Below are positions 25,701 through 37,100 of a DNA stretch of 64,000 nucleotides, in pieces. Position numbers and translations under genes: made by a program. The stretch is from Dallia pectoralis. Lineage: Eukaryota; Chordata; Actinopteri; Esociformes; Umbridae. The notes beneath the pieces were generated by a model that worked only from the letters and a program-made list of their open reading frames with translations, was not told the DNA's origin and searched no databases. Each line of letters opens with the position of its first letter. Position 1 is the stretch's first letter. Where the stretch lies: positions 12,014,222 to 12,078,221 of the forward strand of contig CM055756.1 of the NCBI GenBank assembly GCA_029465975.1, given 5' to 3'.

Positions 25701-28700
25701 TCTCTGGCAGCGCCCCCTTCGTCCTCTTTAGCCAATCCTGCGGTGGCTGCGCTGAAGTCCAAGAAGGCCAAGCCCAGTTCCACCACCTCCACTTCGTCTT
25801 CGGCGTCCTCGCCCTCACTGTCCATGGCGACAAAACGTCGTCGACGGCTGGCAAAAAAGATGCGGGGTGAGAAAGCTGTAGCGGGCGTGTTGGCGGACGT
25901 CGATGGCGCCAAAGCCAACTGTAGCTCAGAGGGTGGCGGCTGGGGCGGGACTTCCTCTGACATCCAGTCAGGAGGCGGGGTCGGAGCCAAGCCTTCCAGT
26001 CCTCACACAGGTCCTGCAGGTCCTACTCCTTCATCGTCATCTTCTTCCTCTTCGTCCTCTTCCACCAGCGTCCTCCCCCCGTCCTCTTCACCTCCACACA
26101 CCCCTCCACCCTCCCTTCCTGTCTCACGTGACACTCGCGAGTCCTCACCAGACTCTCAAACGGTGGACAGCAGCTGTAAGACCCCCGAACCCTCCTTTGT
26201 ACCTGAGGACTGCCCTTCTCAGATCCAGAGCACCCCCAGTTTGGCCCCTTCAAACCCACTGGCCCTCCCCTCCTCCCAGGCGTCTGTCCTCTCTTTGTCT
26301 GGCCCCATTATGAAGCCCATCTCCTTGGATGAAGGCCCCAAATCGCTAGCGTCGCCCCCTTGCTCCTCCTCCTCGTCTGGCTCTGCACCTGCCTCCCTTC
26401 CGCTTTCCTCCACAGAGCCCTCATCCTCTTCCTCCTCGGTTTCGTCCTCCTCGGCCAGCAAGTTGCCACCGCCTCCTCCACCCCCTCCTTCTGCCCCCAC
26501 TCTTCCCTGGAGTCTTCAGACAGGAGTGGACTGCACCGCTGGTGGTGTTTTGGCCTGTGAGTGTCCGTTACATCTACAGTTAACCGAGCATCACAGCAGT
26601 TAACAGCAGTTAGCTTTGTTATCACTAATATGAAGTGTATACTGCATTTGGAATGGGACAAACTTTTTTGTTTTTTGGGTTCTGTTAGTTCTGTTAGTGG
26701 TCACATCTCTGATTATCTTGTGTACATTGTTCCTGACTCCTTGTTGAGCAATATCTGGTCATTCACTGTGAAAGTCTTTGTTTCAACCATTCGTTTGCTA
26801 GTTCCTTCATCTTAATATCCAGAAATGTGATTTCCAATATACATTTTGGCATGCCTAAAGTTTTGATGCCTGACGTTTGCCTTATGACGGCTTCACATGC
26901 ATTGACTCCTATCTGGTCTTTACGTTGGCAGACACCAGCAACAGACACCAAATGCAAAGCCTAGAATAAAGACTCGACTTTGACAGGATGCACTAATAAA
27001 ACAAAGCAGAAATGCTCCCCTAAAAGGAGACTACTTTCAGATATGGGCTAATTTCTAAACGGTTCATTCAATCACTACTAACTAATGCTCTGCATGTTTA
27101 TAGTCATTGTTTAATTTAATAGCAAATGTGCTGAGATACAGAGCCAAGCATGTCACTGTCCAAATATCTGTGGAGTTTTCTATAACATCAGGTTTCACTG
27201 ACTTCCCTGCTGTTTGTGTTTCAGTGACGGCTCTGCTGTTTAAGATGGAGGAGGCCAATATTGCCAGTAGAGCCAAAGCCCAAGAGTTCATCCACGCTAC
27301 GAGCCAGGTGTGTGTGTGTTTTAGAGTTTGGGATTTGGACAAAAAAAGTCAGTGCCACAAATTGACCCATTTTCAATAACTGACTTTAATACAGTATTGT
27401 TTTAAATGCAGTTATTGGCAGCAGGACGAAAGAGGTTAGCAAATGTATTTTAGTCGGCATTGGGAGATGTGAGCACGGTGATTAATTGGCATGAAGTGGG
27501 CTCTGCCAGGCCCCTAACGGGTTCTGCCAGGCCCCTAACGGGTTCTGCCAGGCCCCTAACGGGTTCTGCCAGGCCCCTAACGGGTTCTGCCAGGCCTCTA
27601 ATAGCCCAGGTTACGTTTTCAACCCTGTTAGGTTATTTAAGGACAATGATTAAATCGATTTTTAAAGAGGTGAACTTTGATTTATTTGATAGACAGTATT
27701 TAAGAATAGACTGTATTTTTTTTAAAAATGTTCAGATGGCAGCATGTTTCTTTTAAAGCACTAGGTGGTGTAAGTGGCAAAGTAACATACCATCAGAATT
27801 GAGTATCTTCCATTCCATTAAAAATTCCATGCAGTGAAATGGGCGAAACAAACAGGATGGCATGGGAATCAAAAATACCATTAATGAATAAATAAAATTT
27901 ATACACGCAAGCCCATTAAATGAAATATTCCCAAAACTGCTAGGAATTGTACTAGACAAAAAAATTCAATCCATACAACAATAATTACGTGAAGAATACA
28001 GTACACAACAAATAAAGATTTTATATTAGATTTTATTATATTTATATTTCCTCTAAGTGCATAATGCATATTCAGAGTATTTTAGTTTTTATTATATTTA
28101 TATTTCCTTTAATTACATAATGCATATTCAGAGTATTTTAGTTTTTATTATATTTATATTTCCTTTAATTACATAATGCACATTCAGAGTATTTTAGTTT
28201 TTATTATATTTATATTTCCTTTAATTACATAATGCACATTCAGAGTATTTTAGTTTTTATTATATTTATATTTCCTTTAATTACATAATGCACATTCAGA
28301 GTATTTTAGTTTTTATTATATTTATATTTCCTTTAATTACATAATGCACATTCAGAGTATTTTAGTTTTTATTATATTTATATTTCCTTTAATTACATAA
28401 TGCACATTCAGAGTATTTTAGTTTTTATTATATTTATATTTCCTTTAATTACATAATGCACATTCAGAGTATTTTAGTTTTTATTATATTTATATTTCCT
28501 TTAATTACATAATGCACATTCAGAGTATTTTAGTTTTTATTATATTTATATTTCCTTTAATTACATAATGCACATTCAGAGTATTTTAGTTTTTATTATA
28601 TTTATATTTCCTTTAATTACATAATGCACATTCAGAGTATTTTAGTTTTTATTATATTTATATTTCCTCTAATTACATAATGCACATTCAGAGTATTTTA

Positions 28701-31077
28701 GTTTTTATTATAATTATATTTCCTTTAATTACATAATGCACATTCAGAGTATTTTAGTTTTTATTATATTTATATTTCCTTTAATTACATAATGCACATT
28801 CAGAGTATTTTAGTTTTTATTATATTTATATTTCCTTTAATTACATAATGCACATTCAGAGTATTTTAGTTCCAAGCATGATAGTTGGTCCCTGATTTTC
28901 CTAAATGTTCTGACAATGATCCAGTTGGAGACATCTGGATCTCCACTCCCTTTTGCTTTAGCCTTATTATATATAACGTATTATGTACATATCATTGAAT
29001 ATAATACAAACTTCACATGTAGGCTCCAGCTGTGTGTGTCATACACGTGTGAATATAATACAAACTTCACATGTCCATGTAGGCTCCAGCTGTGTGTGTC
29101 ATACATGTGTGAATATAATACAAACTTCACATGTCCATGTAGGCTCCAGCTGTGTGTGTCATACATGTGTGAATATAATACAAACTTCACATGTCCATGT
29201 AGGCTCCAGCTGTGTGTGTCATACATGTGTGAATATAATACAAACTTCACATGTCCATGTGAATATGTGTGAATACAAACTTCAGCATGTCAAACATGTC
29301 CATGCTCCAGCTGTGTGTGTCGTCAAACTTCACATGTCCATGTCGGCTCCAGCTTTTGTCATACCAATATAATACCTCTTCCATGTCGGCTCCAGCTCTC
29401 ACACGTGTGCAGATTCTCTCCCAGAACAATCAGAACCAGTTATCTCAGCACATCACTCCCTCCTCTTCATCCTCCCAGATCCCCAACTCCTCAGTCCCCA
29501 CACCAGCTCAGTTTATCCTGCACGGCTCGCTGCCATTGGTGGGCTGCACCAAAACCCCGCCCAGCCACCTGCACCCTGGTATGTCTATGGGTGTCGGCTG
29601 TGCCCAGACCCCGCCCCCTCCCATGCCCACTGGCTTTTCTGGAGGTTCTGGGGGCTCCAGTGATTTGGGCTGGGACAATGAGAGCAAGGATCCTGACAAG
29701 GTAGGAGCCTTCTGGTTTCATTTGCATGCTGTCATGTTTGCTCGTGTTTGTTAAGGTTTTCTCTCTCTCCTTCAGTACCTGAAAAAGCTACACACTCAGG
29801 AACGTGCGGTGGAGGAGGTGAAGCTGGCTATTAAGCCCTACTACCAGCGTAAAGATATCAACAAGGACGAGTACAAGGATATCCTGAGGAAAGCTGTGCA
29901 CAAGGTAACCCAGAACCGGTTCTATACAGGGTTATTAGCTGTTTCAGCACAGCGGTACCTTTTAGTTTAGTGTTGCTTATTACAAACGTGGAATAGACAA
30001 CACTTATTCTGTGATAAATGTCAGGCTGTGTGTTGGTTTGTTGGGCGTATGTCTGTTGACATCTGTAGACTCAGAAAGGTGGTTTCCCGGTCTCTCAGAG
30101 ATATTTAGCAAAACAAAACATTTGATTGTGATGGTCGATTAATGAATTTAACAAAACAGGACTTTTCAAGACTTTTTTTAACCTGAAAATAATTGTTTGT
30201 AGTAGACTCTGGGGGTGTGGTTACTATACAGTCAATACAATGTTTTGCGAGTGAGAAGTTGAGTCAAAATCAAAGTCCACAGCCTGGTTATGTTTGAGCC
30301 CAAAATATGACTTCTAATTTGTGTTATATTATTTTCTGTTTTACTCAATTTTATGACGGCTTGGACACTATTCACACAAATGACCACAGTGAACATCCTG
30401 TACTATAACTGGATGATGCTGTTCTTTTGCACAACTGTATATGTGTATATATATATATATATCACTCTTTTTTTTTCTGCAATCTGTACACACATCTAGA
30501 CACTGCTCCTTTGCACAATTCAGATACATATTATTTTATATTTACCCAGTACATATGTCTACTGGGCAGGGACTCTTGAGTGTCCGTGTTGTGTGTTTTG
30601 CTCTGTTTGCACTGTTTTGTGTACATTTTGACTATGTATTGACTGTATATTGACTACCAACTCCACCTGGCTTAGCCAGAGGTGTCTTACTGCTTCATTA
30701 TAAACCAGGTTTGAATCTGGAATGGTTGTGTGCTATATTGCTGATATACCATGACTAAATACCACACCACCACATACCCAATTTTATATATAAGCTATTC
30801 AATATTTTACCTATATTCCACAGAGGGCTTTATACAAGTATTCTCGGTTGTTTAAGAACCACAATTAGTTGTGGTATATTTTTTTCTAACACCACCACTG
30901 TCATGTGTTTCTGTCTCTGCTTCTCAGATTTGTCACAGTCGAACCGGAGAGATAAATCCAGTGAAAGTGAGCAACCTGGTTAAGCTTTATGTTCAGAGGT
31001 ACAAGTACTTCAGGAAGCACGGTCGCAAGATGGATGAGGAAGAGAGAGAGGACAGAGAGATGGATTCCTCCTATTGA
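22770..31077 (+). CDS. scaf1: SR-related CTD-associated factor 1
   Basis: Nuclear SR-related protein thought to couple the RNA polymerase II C-terminal domain to pre-mRNA splicing. Exons: 22770-26556, 27225-27307, 29413-29700, 29776-29904, 30928-31077, summing to 1478 codons plus stop. The chosen ATG has a perfect GCCATGG context. The frame is open upstream to the acceptor at 22658, so an earlier start in an unseen exon is possible. Landmarks: YDPFHPTD (about residue 120), YDPFDPTGS (about 143), SEIEEGEIV, DLRRKLVSRRQERYR, a long Arg/Asp/Glu/Ser stretch (about 515-650), VPPSIQDL then FAIKRTITV, KLQSKVSVLVREGVSSTT, SPDSQTVDSSCKTPE, and the conserved end ALLFKMEEANIASRAKAQE, YLKKLHTQERAVEEVKLAIK, GEINPVKVSNLVKLYVQRY. 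All match SCAF1 as I know it. Human SCAF1 has an extra N-terminal region not found here. Confidence 0.93.
27500..27600. repeat. 21-bp minisatellite, five copies
   Basis: Five copies of a 21-bp G/C-rich unit (TTCTGCCAGGCCCCTAAC) in the second scaf1 coding intron. Confidence 0.9.
28030..28869. repeat. 56-bp A/T-rich minisatellite, about 15 copies
   Basis: A highly uniform array of a 56-bp unit (ATTTTAGTTTTTATTATATT, then TTCCTTTAATTACAT and AATGCACATTCAGAGT) in the scaf1 intron before 29413. The first two units keep TGCATATTC where the rest have TGCACATTC. Confidence 0.95.
29010..29270. repeat. 60-bp minisatellite upstream of the scaf1 acceptor at 29413
   Basis: About four 60-bp units (GGCTCCAGCTGTGTGTGTC, ACATGTGTGAATATAATAC). 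Broken copies run on to the exon, whose own acceptor context reads GGCTCCAGCTCTCACACGTG, then TGCAG. The array therefore seems to derive from the acceptor region, although the AG itself has changed to AA in the units. Confidence 0.8.
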
Positions 31078-32067
31078 TCAGAGAAGGGGCTGCTTTACCC
31101 CATTCCAATTGGTCCAGTCTCCCAAGAACCCCCCCCCTGCTCCTTGCACGTGATTGGACCTGTCGTGGTCATTGATTGACAATTGTTTTAACCCAAGACC
31201 TAAATGCTTGTCTCGTTGTGAACTCATGTTTTATCCCTGTCGTCTGTGTTTTGCTGTACAGAAGTACTGAGTAGGAAAAACACAATGTACACAAGCAGTA
31301 TATATAAATATATATATATGTGTTTGTGTATATATATATGTGTATATATATATATAACATCTTACAATGCTGAGAGAAAAATGTAGAATACCAGTACATT
31401 TAAAATTGTGCTCACACACACACACACACATCTACACAGACGTACACATTCATATACACACAATGTATATAACTGTAAGTACACTACACTGACTGTTTTC
31501 TCTCTGTGAAAAAATGTCAGGTTGTACTATGTTGGTTTGTTGGCTGTATGAAAGGATGATTTAAATATAGCGATTTGACACTCGATATTCTATGAGTGTC
31601 GTTTATTTATTGCCTGGGTCTTCTGAGGGGTGTGTTTACACAAAACCTAACAAAATACATTATTGCATCAAACAAAGCATGTTTTTTCAGGACTGATGTG
31701 TGTCTGACTAATTAGCTCAAACTTTTTCTGACATTCCAGCAAACAAAATTGAGGTTCATCTAAGTCGAGGTTCACACCTTAATGTTTTCAACAAAAAATG
31801 TTCCTTCATGTTTTTTGGGAAAAACTAAAATGTTTCAAAAACATTATGGCACTGTCCTAAAATCTTTAGCCGCTAACAACAGACCAGTCATTGATTAACT
31901 GGACTAATTTGTAATACGTTTTTTAAAATGTGTTGTTTCTTGACCAGGCTTAAATACAGACATAATGTGCCAGTTCTTAAAGACAATAGACAATTTGCCA
32001 AAGCGTTTGGTTGAATCCGAAGTTGGGTAGTCATAAATCTAAATAGTATTTATTGAGTATCCAGAAT
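31078..32067. other. scaf1 3' UTR and spacer
   Basis: Non-coding after the scaf1 stop. A TATATA/TGTG-rich stretch lies at 31300-31360 and a short CA run at 31412-31428. I found no convincing AATAAA before the LINE insertion, so the transcript end is unknown. Confidence 0.5.
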
Positions 32068-32896
32068 ATGCCCCTATGAGCCTGAGGGCTGGGTTGTCTG
32101 GAGCTTCATGCTCCTGGTAGGGTTTCCCAAGGCAAAGTGGTCTCAGGCGAGGGGCCAGAATAAGAATGGTTCACCAAGACCCCATGAAAGATAGAGGGAA
32201 AAGGAGCGAGACCCTGCCTGGAGGAAGCCCAGGGCCCCCGTCTGGAGCCGGGCCCAGACGGCGGGCTCGAAACCGAGCGTCTGGTGGCCGGGCACAGCCC
32301 GAACGAGATACGTTACATCTCTCTCCTCTCCATCCTGTGGGCCCACCACTCACAGGAACAACCGCAGGGGTCGGGTGCGCTGTCATATGGGTGGCAGTGA
32401 AGGTGTGGGGTCTCGACGGATCAGACCCGGGCGGCAGAGGGGGCCTGGGAGTATGCCCATCCAGTCTACATGTGTTTTGTGGATCTGGAGAAGGCGTATG
32501 ACCGGGTACCCCGGGATATTTTGTGGGAGGTGCTGCGGGAGTATGGGGTGAGGGGGTCTCTTCTCAGGGCCATCCAATCTCTCGGCTCGGAGTAGAGCCG
32601 CTGCTCCTTTGCGTAGAAAGGAGCCATTTGAGGTGGTTCGGGCATCTAGTACGAATGCCACCTGGGCGCCTCCCTAAAGAGGTGTTCCAGGCACGTCCAG
32701 CTGGGAGGAGACCTCGGGGAAGACCCAGGACTAGGTGGAGAGATTATATCTCCACACTGGCCTGGGAACGCCTCGGGATTCCCCAGTCAGAGCTGGCTAA
32801 TGTTGCCCGGGAAAGGGAAGTTTGGGGTCCCCTGCTAGAGCTGCTACCCCCGCGACCCGACCCCGGATAAGCGGTTGAAGATGAGATGAGAGATGA
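32068..32896 (+). mobile_element. Internally deleted non-LTR retrotransposon (LINE)
   Basis: The element is flanked by a perfect 13-bp target-site duplication, GAGTATCCAGAAT, at 32055-32067 and 32897-32909. Its left part is a G/C-rich leader. The middle encodes a reverse transcriptase fragment, CFVDLEKAYDRVPRDILWEV then LREYGVRGSLLRAIQSL. The right part jumps to the C-terminal tail RWFGHLVRMPPGRLPKEVFQ, GRRPRGRPRTRWRDYIS and ELLPPRPDPG, then stop. The 3' end is GATGAGATGAGAGATGAGA, a simple repeat as in many fish LINEs. Most of the coding region is absent, so it cannot move by itself. The intact duplication suggests a fairly recent insertion. Confidence 0.88.
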
Positions 32897-32909
32897 GAGT
32901 ATCCAGAAT

Positions 32910-34105
32910 TGTTAGAAAGTCACCCATCTATTGGCTCATCTTAACCACACTGATCTTTTCTCACCTATAAATGTGTTGAAGGCAATTTTACCCTAACAGT
33001 ACATTCTACATCCCTGCTTTTCTATTTACACCTAAAAGCTCTGGCTAAAAGGCTATGTCCTTACTTTAGTAAGGTCAAACAAAACAAATCATTCTTTGTT
33101 GATTATTCTGTATTAAATTTCAATTGATTGTGTTTTTAGGATGCTCAAAGTTTTCCCTACATTAACTAAATAAAACAAAATAAAAAACTGTATATTGTTA
33201 TATATAGATTTCAAGAACTATTAGTAATGATTTTGTAATTCTCAGGACTAGCCACTTGGCATATTGAAATCTAACTAGCCAGCAGGTTATCCCAAGTTGG
33301 TTATTAGACACATTTTAATGGCCTTTTGTTTCTGTTCTGAACACAAATGGTGCTGTTAAATAAACACACCTCCAGTAATGTTTTAAAACTTTGTGAGAAT
33401 GGATACCGGGACAGGAACATTTTCTTTCCGAATTTGACCGGGACTTTTTTGTAAGGCACACAGACATCACGTACAGACAAAGTGCAAGCCAACATAACTG
33501 GTATAACCTGACTAGCTATCAAATCAGAGGTCCTGAACCACACCCAGTAGGTGTCAGAGCTCAGCCCATAGAACAATTAGGAGCAGTCAATCTAACAAGT
33601 TAGGGACCAATAACATGTGTCCCTGTGTTACATCTTTAGTAGAGTAACCCTGGTAATGTTACCACATCAACAAACTGGATTAGAGGCCAAATCGCCCACT
33701 AACCACGACAGGAAACTTCCGTTTTTTAAACACATTTAAGTCCTCTAAACTTTATTTTTTTCTCGTTTATCTCCGCCCATTTCCTTGATCTACCTGCGGT
33801 GGGCGGCTGTACTTTAGGATCATATCCAATATGGGACTAAACATTTGGACACCAGACTGGATTTACACGGTTCTTTTTTAAACCTACAGGTTCCTTTGCA
33901 CACCCTTTCGTTTTACAGCTGTTAGTTTGCTGAAATACACCTCGTTTCCTTGCAGTTTGCGCACAATGGATGCGGTCAATATGAATTGTTTGATGTAACT
34001 CGTGTGCGGTTCACTTCCACCAGTCAACTCAGTGTTCAGAAGAGTCGGCTCCCGAACTACCTGGAACTAGTTGTATTATATCTATTGGAGAGTCGAGGGA
34101 TAGAA
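32910..34105. other. Spacer and likely trpm4 A promoter/5' UTR
   Basis: A/T-rich, without coding signals. The last 400 bp before the trpm4 A ATG is less A/T-rich and should hold the promoter and 5' UTR, but no TATA box or other element could be placed confidently. Confidence 0.45.
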
Positions 34106-37100
34106 ATGAAAGAAACAGACCATGAAGGTGGAGGCAGGCTGACATCAGAAATGGATCAGGTTTGTTTTATTAGATGTCATTTGTGTGTCGAGTTGTGTTA
34201 AAGTGTCTGAATGAATGCAGCTGGACTGGTCAATATGACTAGAAAATACATAAGATAAAAAACATTGATGGAGTTCATTTCGAATAACCGAAATTATATT
34301 CTAACCAAATAATGTTAATATAATTGAAACGACTTGCTTTCATACAATGCATTTAATCTATTGTTTAGAGATGATTCAACCGGTTAAATCTTTGTTTTCT
34401 AAGGAAACCCGTAATGCAATCAGTGTTTCCTCTGGGTTTGTTGTTATGGGAGTGGCTGGTGGGCATTCAGCAGAAGGGTGGGCATTTTATTTAGGGTTAA
34501 TTCTACTTCCGACTGAGTGTGTTCAATTTCAATTTAGATACATATTTTTAAAGCCACTTCTTTGATTAACGCTTGTTGTATTGTCATAAACTGACCCAGC
34601 CCAGCCAGAAGAGGACTGGTGATCCCTCAGAGCCTGGTTCCTCTCTAGGTTTCTTCCTAAATCTGACTTTCAGGGAGTTTTTCCTAGCCGCCGTGTATCA
34701 ACTTGTTTAACTTGTTGATGTTTGCTCTGTCGGATTCAGGCTGGTGATTGTAAAAGCACTTTGTGACAACTTTTGTTGTAAAAAGGGCTTTATAAATAAA
34801 TTTGATTGATTCTTTGATTAACAGTGCAGAAGGTTTGGCTAAAATGTGCTGACTAAGATTGGAAAAACTGGTCATTTTCTGAAGTTGAACACATTTCAAA
34901 TTAAGTGGTAATTCTGGTATATTCTGGGAAATTCCTATCACAGATGGCAATACAAAACTACATGTTCTGCTACACACCAGGGCTACACACCAGGGCTACA
35001 CACCAGGGCTTGAATACATTCATTTAAAGCCACTTCTGGTCAAATCCAGATTGCTGCTCTCTGTCCCAATCAAACCCTTTATCCTGTCTCAATATCAAAA
35101 CTCGGACTCTTCCCTGCCTAGTTAAGTAAGGCGTACACTTAGAAATCATCTTCCTGTGTTTAAATATAGCACAGTAATTGCTTAATGTATAGGTGACTTT
35201 CATTTATTTAATGTTTGTAGGTTTTTTAGCCTTACTTGTCTGTATACAATTAAAATCAATTAATCATGAAATTCAAATGTATGAACACATTGCACTCTCA
35301 CCCTATAATGAACCACTGAACATTTAGTGTAGGAGGTATTTAAATGTCACACATGTGTCTTATCTTGAACATAAACAAACGCACATGTCCTATGATTAGT
35401 CACGCTTATTCTGTGTGAAACAGCGCCTGCTCCAAGATAACAGAGCATTATGGAATTCTGTTCTGCTTGTGCTGGTTCATTGGTGCACAAGGTGGCCACT
35501 GGATGTGCTAATGGCTTCAGGCTTCTACACCCTGCTGCACTAATTATCACTTCCTCTGGTTAGGGCAGGTGTGTAACTTAACGTGCAGATGGTGAGCTGG
35601 GAAAGACTTAATGGGACTTGTGCTATGAAAATAATTAATTAGAATAGATAATGAAGTTAATAGAAACAAAAATCATAAAAACAAAGAAGTTATTTTGGAA
35701 TCAAAGTTGATCAAACGCATGTTAAACCCCAAGCTGGCCTCAGCACAATAGCCTTTGGATGACAAAAAAAAAAAAATTGATAAAATAAAATATTTTTTTT
35801 TATATGTGTGCATAACTCTTTTACTGAATAAATATTTCACATTATAATTACAGTACCATTTCAAACTCTTGACCAAGTCATTGACATTATGTTCCATTTT
35901 ATAATTTATTTAGAGATACTACTCCAACTCAAAATCTATTATTTGTAGAGTATTATATGTAAAATAAAAACAACTGTTGCTAGCACATGTTTTCTATCCA
36001 TGTGCTGTGGAAGCCCCAGGTTGGGGTGTCTTTAATGAGAGAGACTCCCTAGAAGCTCCCCTGATAAGGCCTCTCAAACACGGAGACCAGCCCAGGGGTC
36101 CAGCCCACTCTGAGAGGGCCGTGTAACTATCCAGCACTTCATAGATTAGGGGGGTTAGTAATCAAATATGTCTGCATGGCACCTCACACTCTGGTGGAGG
36201 TTTGGGTGTCTGTGAGTTTGAAGTAGCAGCCCAGAGACTGCAGTTCCTTCCACTGTATAAGTGTTCTGGTATAGACTTCCTGGTTGAATGGGCAGAGAGT
36301 GTTAACATGTGCTTCAGAAGATGTCTTCACACTGCCTGTCCTCAGTCTGCTGAGAGTTGCTGCGGTGAAGCAAGGACGTTATCACAAATTAGTGGTCATA
36401 AAGTTGGTGATGTAAATAGTTAGTTTTCATGGAGTTGAAACAAGTCTGATCTCTGTTATGTGCTGTGTAAAATGCCCAGTTAACCTGCTGGATGTGCCCA
36501 AGTTAAAAAAGGGTCAAATGTGGCCATGAAATTTTGTTATTGAAACTGCCCAGAATATGTCTCTGGCCTTCCCGGAATTGCTGAAATAACTATTTGCTAC
36601 TATACATCCAATTCAACGTCTTCATTAGATCGATATCAGTAAAAACTACAAACGATGGCTGAATTTCTTTCTTTCACAGAGTTGGATACCAAAGGTCATC
36701 AAGAAGAGAGTGTGTTCCACATTTGTAGAAGACTCCTCTAGGTACCGTGTCTTCCTCATTTCACAGACTGGTTCTTCTACCTAGCCATACACAAGCTAAA
36801 ACAATATTTATTCATTTATTTAACTTTAAAAGCTTCACTTTGGGTCCGATTGGTTCCGTAAACTCAAACAGCCCACCTATTTTTTTATGAGATGTCCTGA
36901 GGATCTTTTCCTAAATGTTTTCCTATTAATTTAAATAAAACGGTGGAAGATGTGTCTTTGGAAAGGGTTTATTCTGCTTTCAGTGTGCCCAGGGAGACCG
37001 ATCACCACAGGGGGAAATGTCTTCTAAATATACAAAAAGCACTAAATCCTGTTTATTACTAGATATATTAATCACAATGTTAGGTTTAGAAATGGTGATT

